From assembly GCA_051294375.1 (NCBI GenBank), contig CM119270.1, positions 9,929,086 to 9,993,085 of the forward strand: a DNA stretch of 64,000 bases, read 5' to 3'. This DNA is from Paraspadella gotoi. Taxonomy: Eukaryota; Chaetognatha. Numbering within the stretch: position 1 is the stretch's first letter; each line of letters opens with the position of its first letter. Below are positions 63,285-64,000 of this stretch, one piece after another. Below the pieces are notes generated by a model that saw only the letters and a program-made list of their open reading frames with translations, was not told the DNA's origin and did not search any database. The position numbers and the translations under genes were made by a program.

Positions 63285-63893
63285 AGAGCCAAACTTGTCA
63301 ATGGGGTGGGTCAGAAGTTTGATTTGGGAACCTTTCCAAATGAAACTTCATACATTTCTGAGAAAAACTTTCAATGGAGCAAAATTTCTAAACTGGCAAG
63401 AAGCATTAGTAATTACATTTTTTAATATTTATTTATAGATAGGAAATGTCAAAAAATTTTTTTTTGAATTTTTTATTTTTAAAAGCAGATTCAAATAGCT
63501 TATGAAGTTATTTACACAAAGTATAATCTCTTTTTCAATATTTTGATGATAAGTGGGTTTAAAATTGAGAAAAACCTTAAAAAATCATTCATCATCATCA
63601 TCATCTGATGATTTTAGCAGTTTTTACTAATTTTAGTAATAAAACATCAAAATTTTAAACAGTTGTAATTATATTTTTTGCTTAACTTTTTAAGCTCTAT
63701 CAGAATCAATTAAAAAAACTTAAAACATCCACCAAAAAATTTTTGACATTATATAGCAATATAATAATATTAATTAGCGAATTACTCATGTTTCGGAACA
63801 TCTTTGCCAAAAAATATTTTAACACAATAATTAATACCAATAGGATTAGTTTATGCTGTTCCCATTAAAATTTGAATTTGGTCGGCTACCGCT
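63285..63893 (+). repeat. ~600-bp dispersed repeat (end of duplication copy 2)
   Basis: Matches 57610-58215. Sequence after 63893 is unrelated to that following copy 1. Confidence 0.75.
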
Positions 63894-64000
63894 AATTAGG
63901 TTTGTTAATTTGTCGGACGACGGCCTCCGACCCGACAGCGAAAACCCATTATGCGATAGAAACCAGTGTTGTGAGCGTTTCCAATGGAAACCTAACCCCG
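63894..64000. other. Window end, unique sequence
   Basis: Contains the imperfect palindrome GTTTCCAATGGAAAC. Too short to interpret. Confidence 0.4.

Larger units (their letters stand above)
58443..63893 (+). repeat. Direct duplication, copy 2 (~5.45 kb)
   Basis: Second copy of 52968-58215, without N gaps and therefore longer. Order and content match throughout. The offset grows from about 5475 at the left to about 5670 at the right, mainly from the sequence missing at the first gap of copy 1. Confidence 0.9.

Overview
This is a window of an AT-rich invertebrate animal genome. Signs of this are GT-AG introns, a CYP2-clan cytochrome P450, a Ty3/gypsy relic with an arthropod-type Gag, Helitron-like repeats with central tandem arrays, and very many CT/GA microsatellites. 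An arthropod is my best guess; the sequence does not fix the taxon. Real coding sequence is a small fraction. Most long open frames here are readings of simple repeats, so genes were found by joining short exons by splice site and phase.

Layout. 0.5-2.15 kb: Ty3/gypsy relic on the minus strand. 2.65-3.1 kb: tRNA-like SINE compound. 3.13-4.61 kb: last three exons of a P450 gene (+), from the K-helix through the haem-binding loop to the stop. 4.6-14.9 kb: repeats, AT-rich DNA and an 18-19 bp satellite, with one possible first exon at 6.65 kb. 14.9-46.5 kb: a 13-exon minus-strand gene, every junction in phase, about 745 residues from an internal Met. It has about seven membrane segments and a long acidic/Ser/Pro-rich tail; its layout recalls the PRRT3/PRRT4 family. 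Candidate further upstream exons lie at 48.5 and 58.3 kb. 43.9-46.06 kb: an opposite-strand nested gene in the first intron of that gene, encoding an unrecognised small membrane protein. 37.9-38.7 kb: a GC-rich island of unknown origin next to an assembly gap. 52.97-63.9 kb: a near-identical 5.3-5.5 kb direct duplication with small gaps in copy 1.

The most interesting non-genic system is a family of at least seven full-length elements plus fragments. They share a conserved 5' end, an 11-bp offset inverted repeat and a 3' hairpin followed by CTAA. Most carry an internal tandem array: an 18-bp unit in some, AATTAATC-type arrays in others. This is the architecture of Helentron-derived HINE/DINE-1 elements. 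A second family has the same kind of 3' end with a different hairpin, and the 0.94 kb satellite at 12.95 kb has a monomer related to the elements' central repeat.

The P450 and the seven-span protein show no obvious functional link. The main theme is how repeats expand introns and seed satellites around sparse exons.
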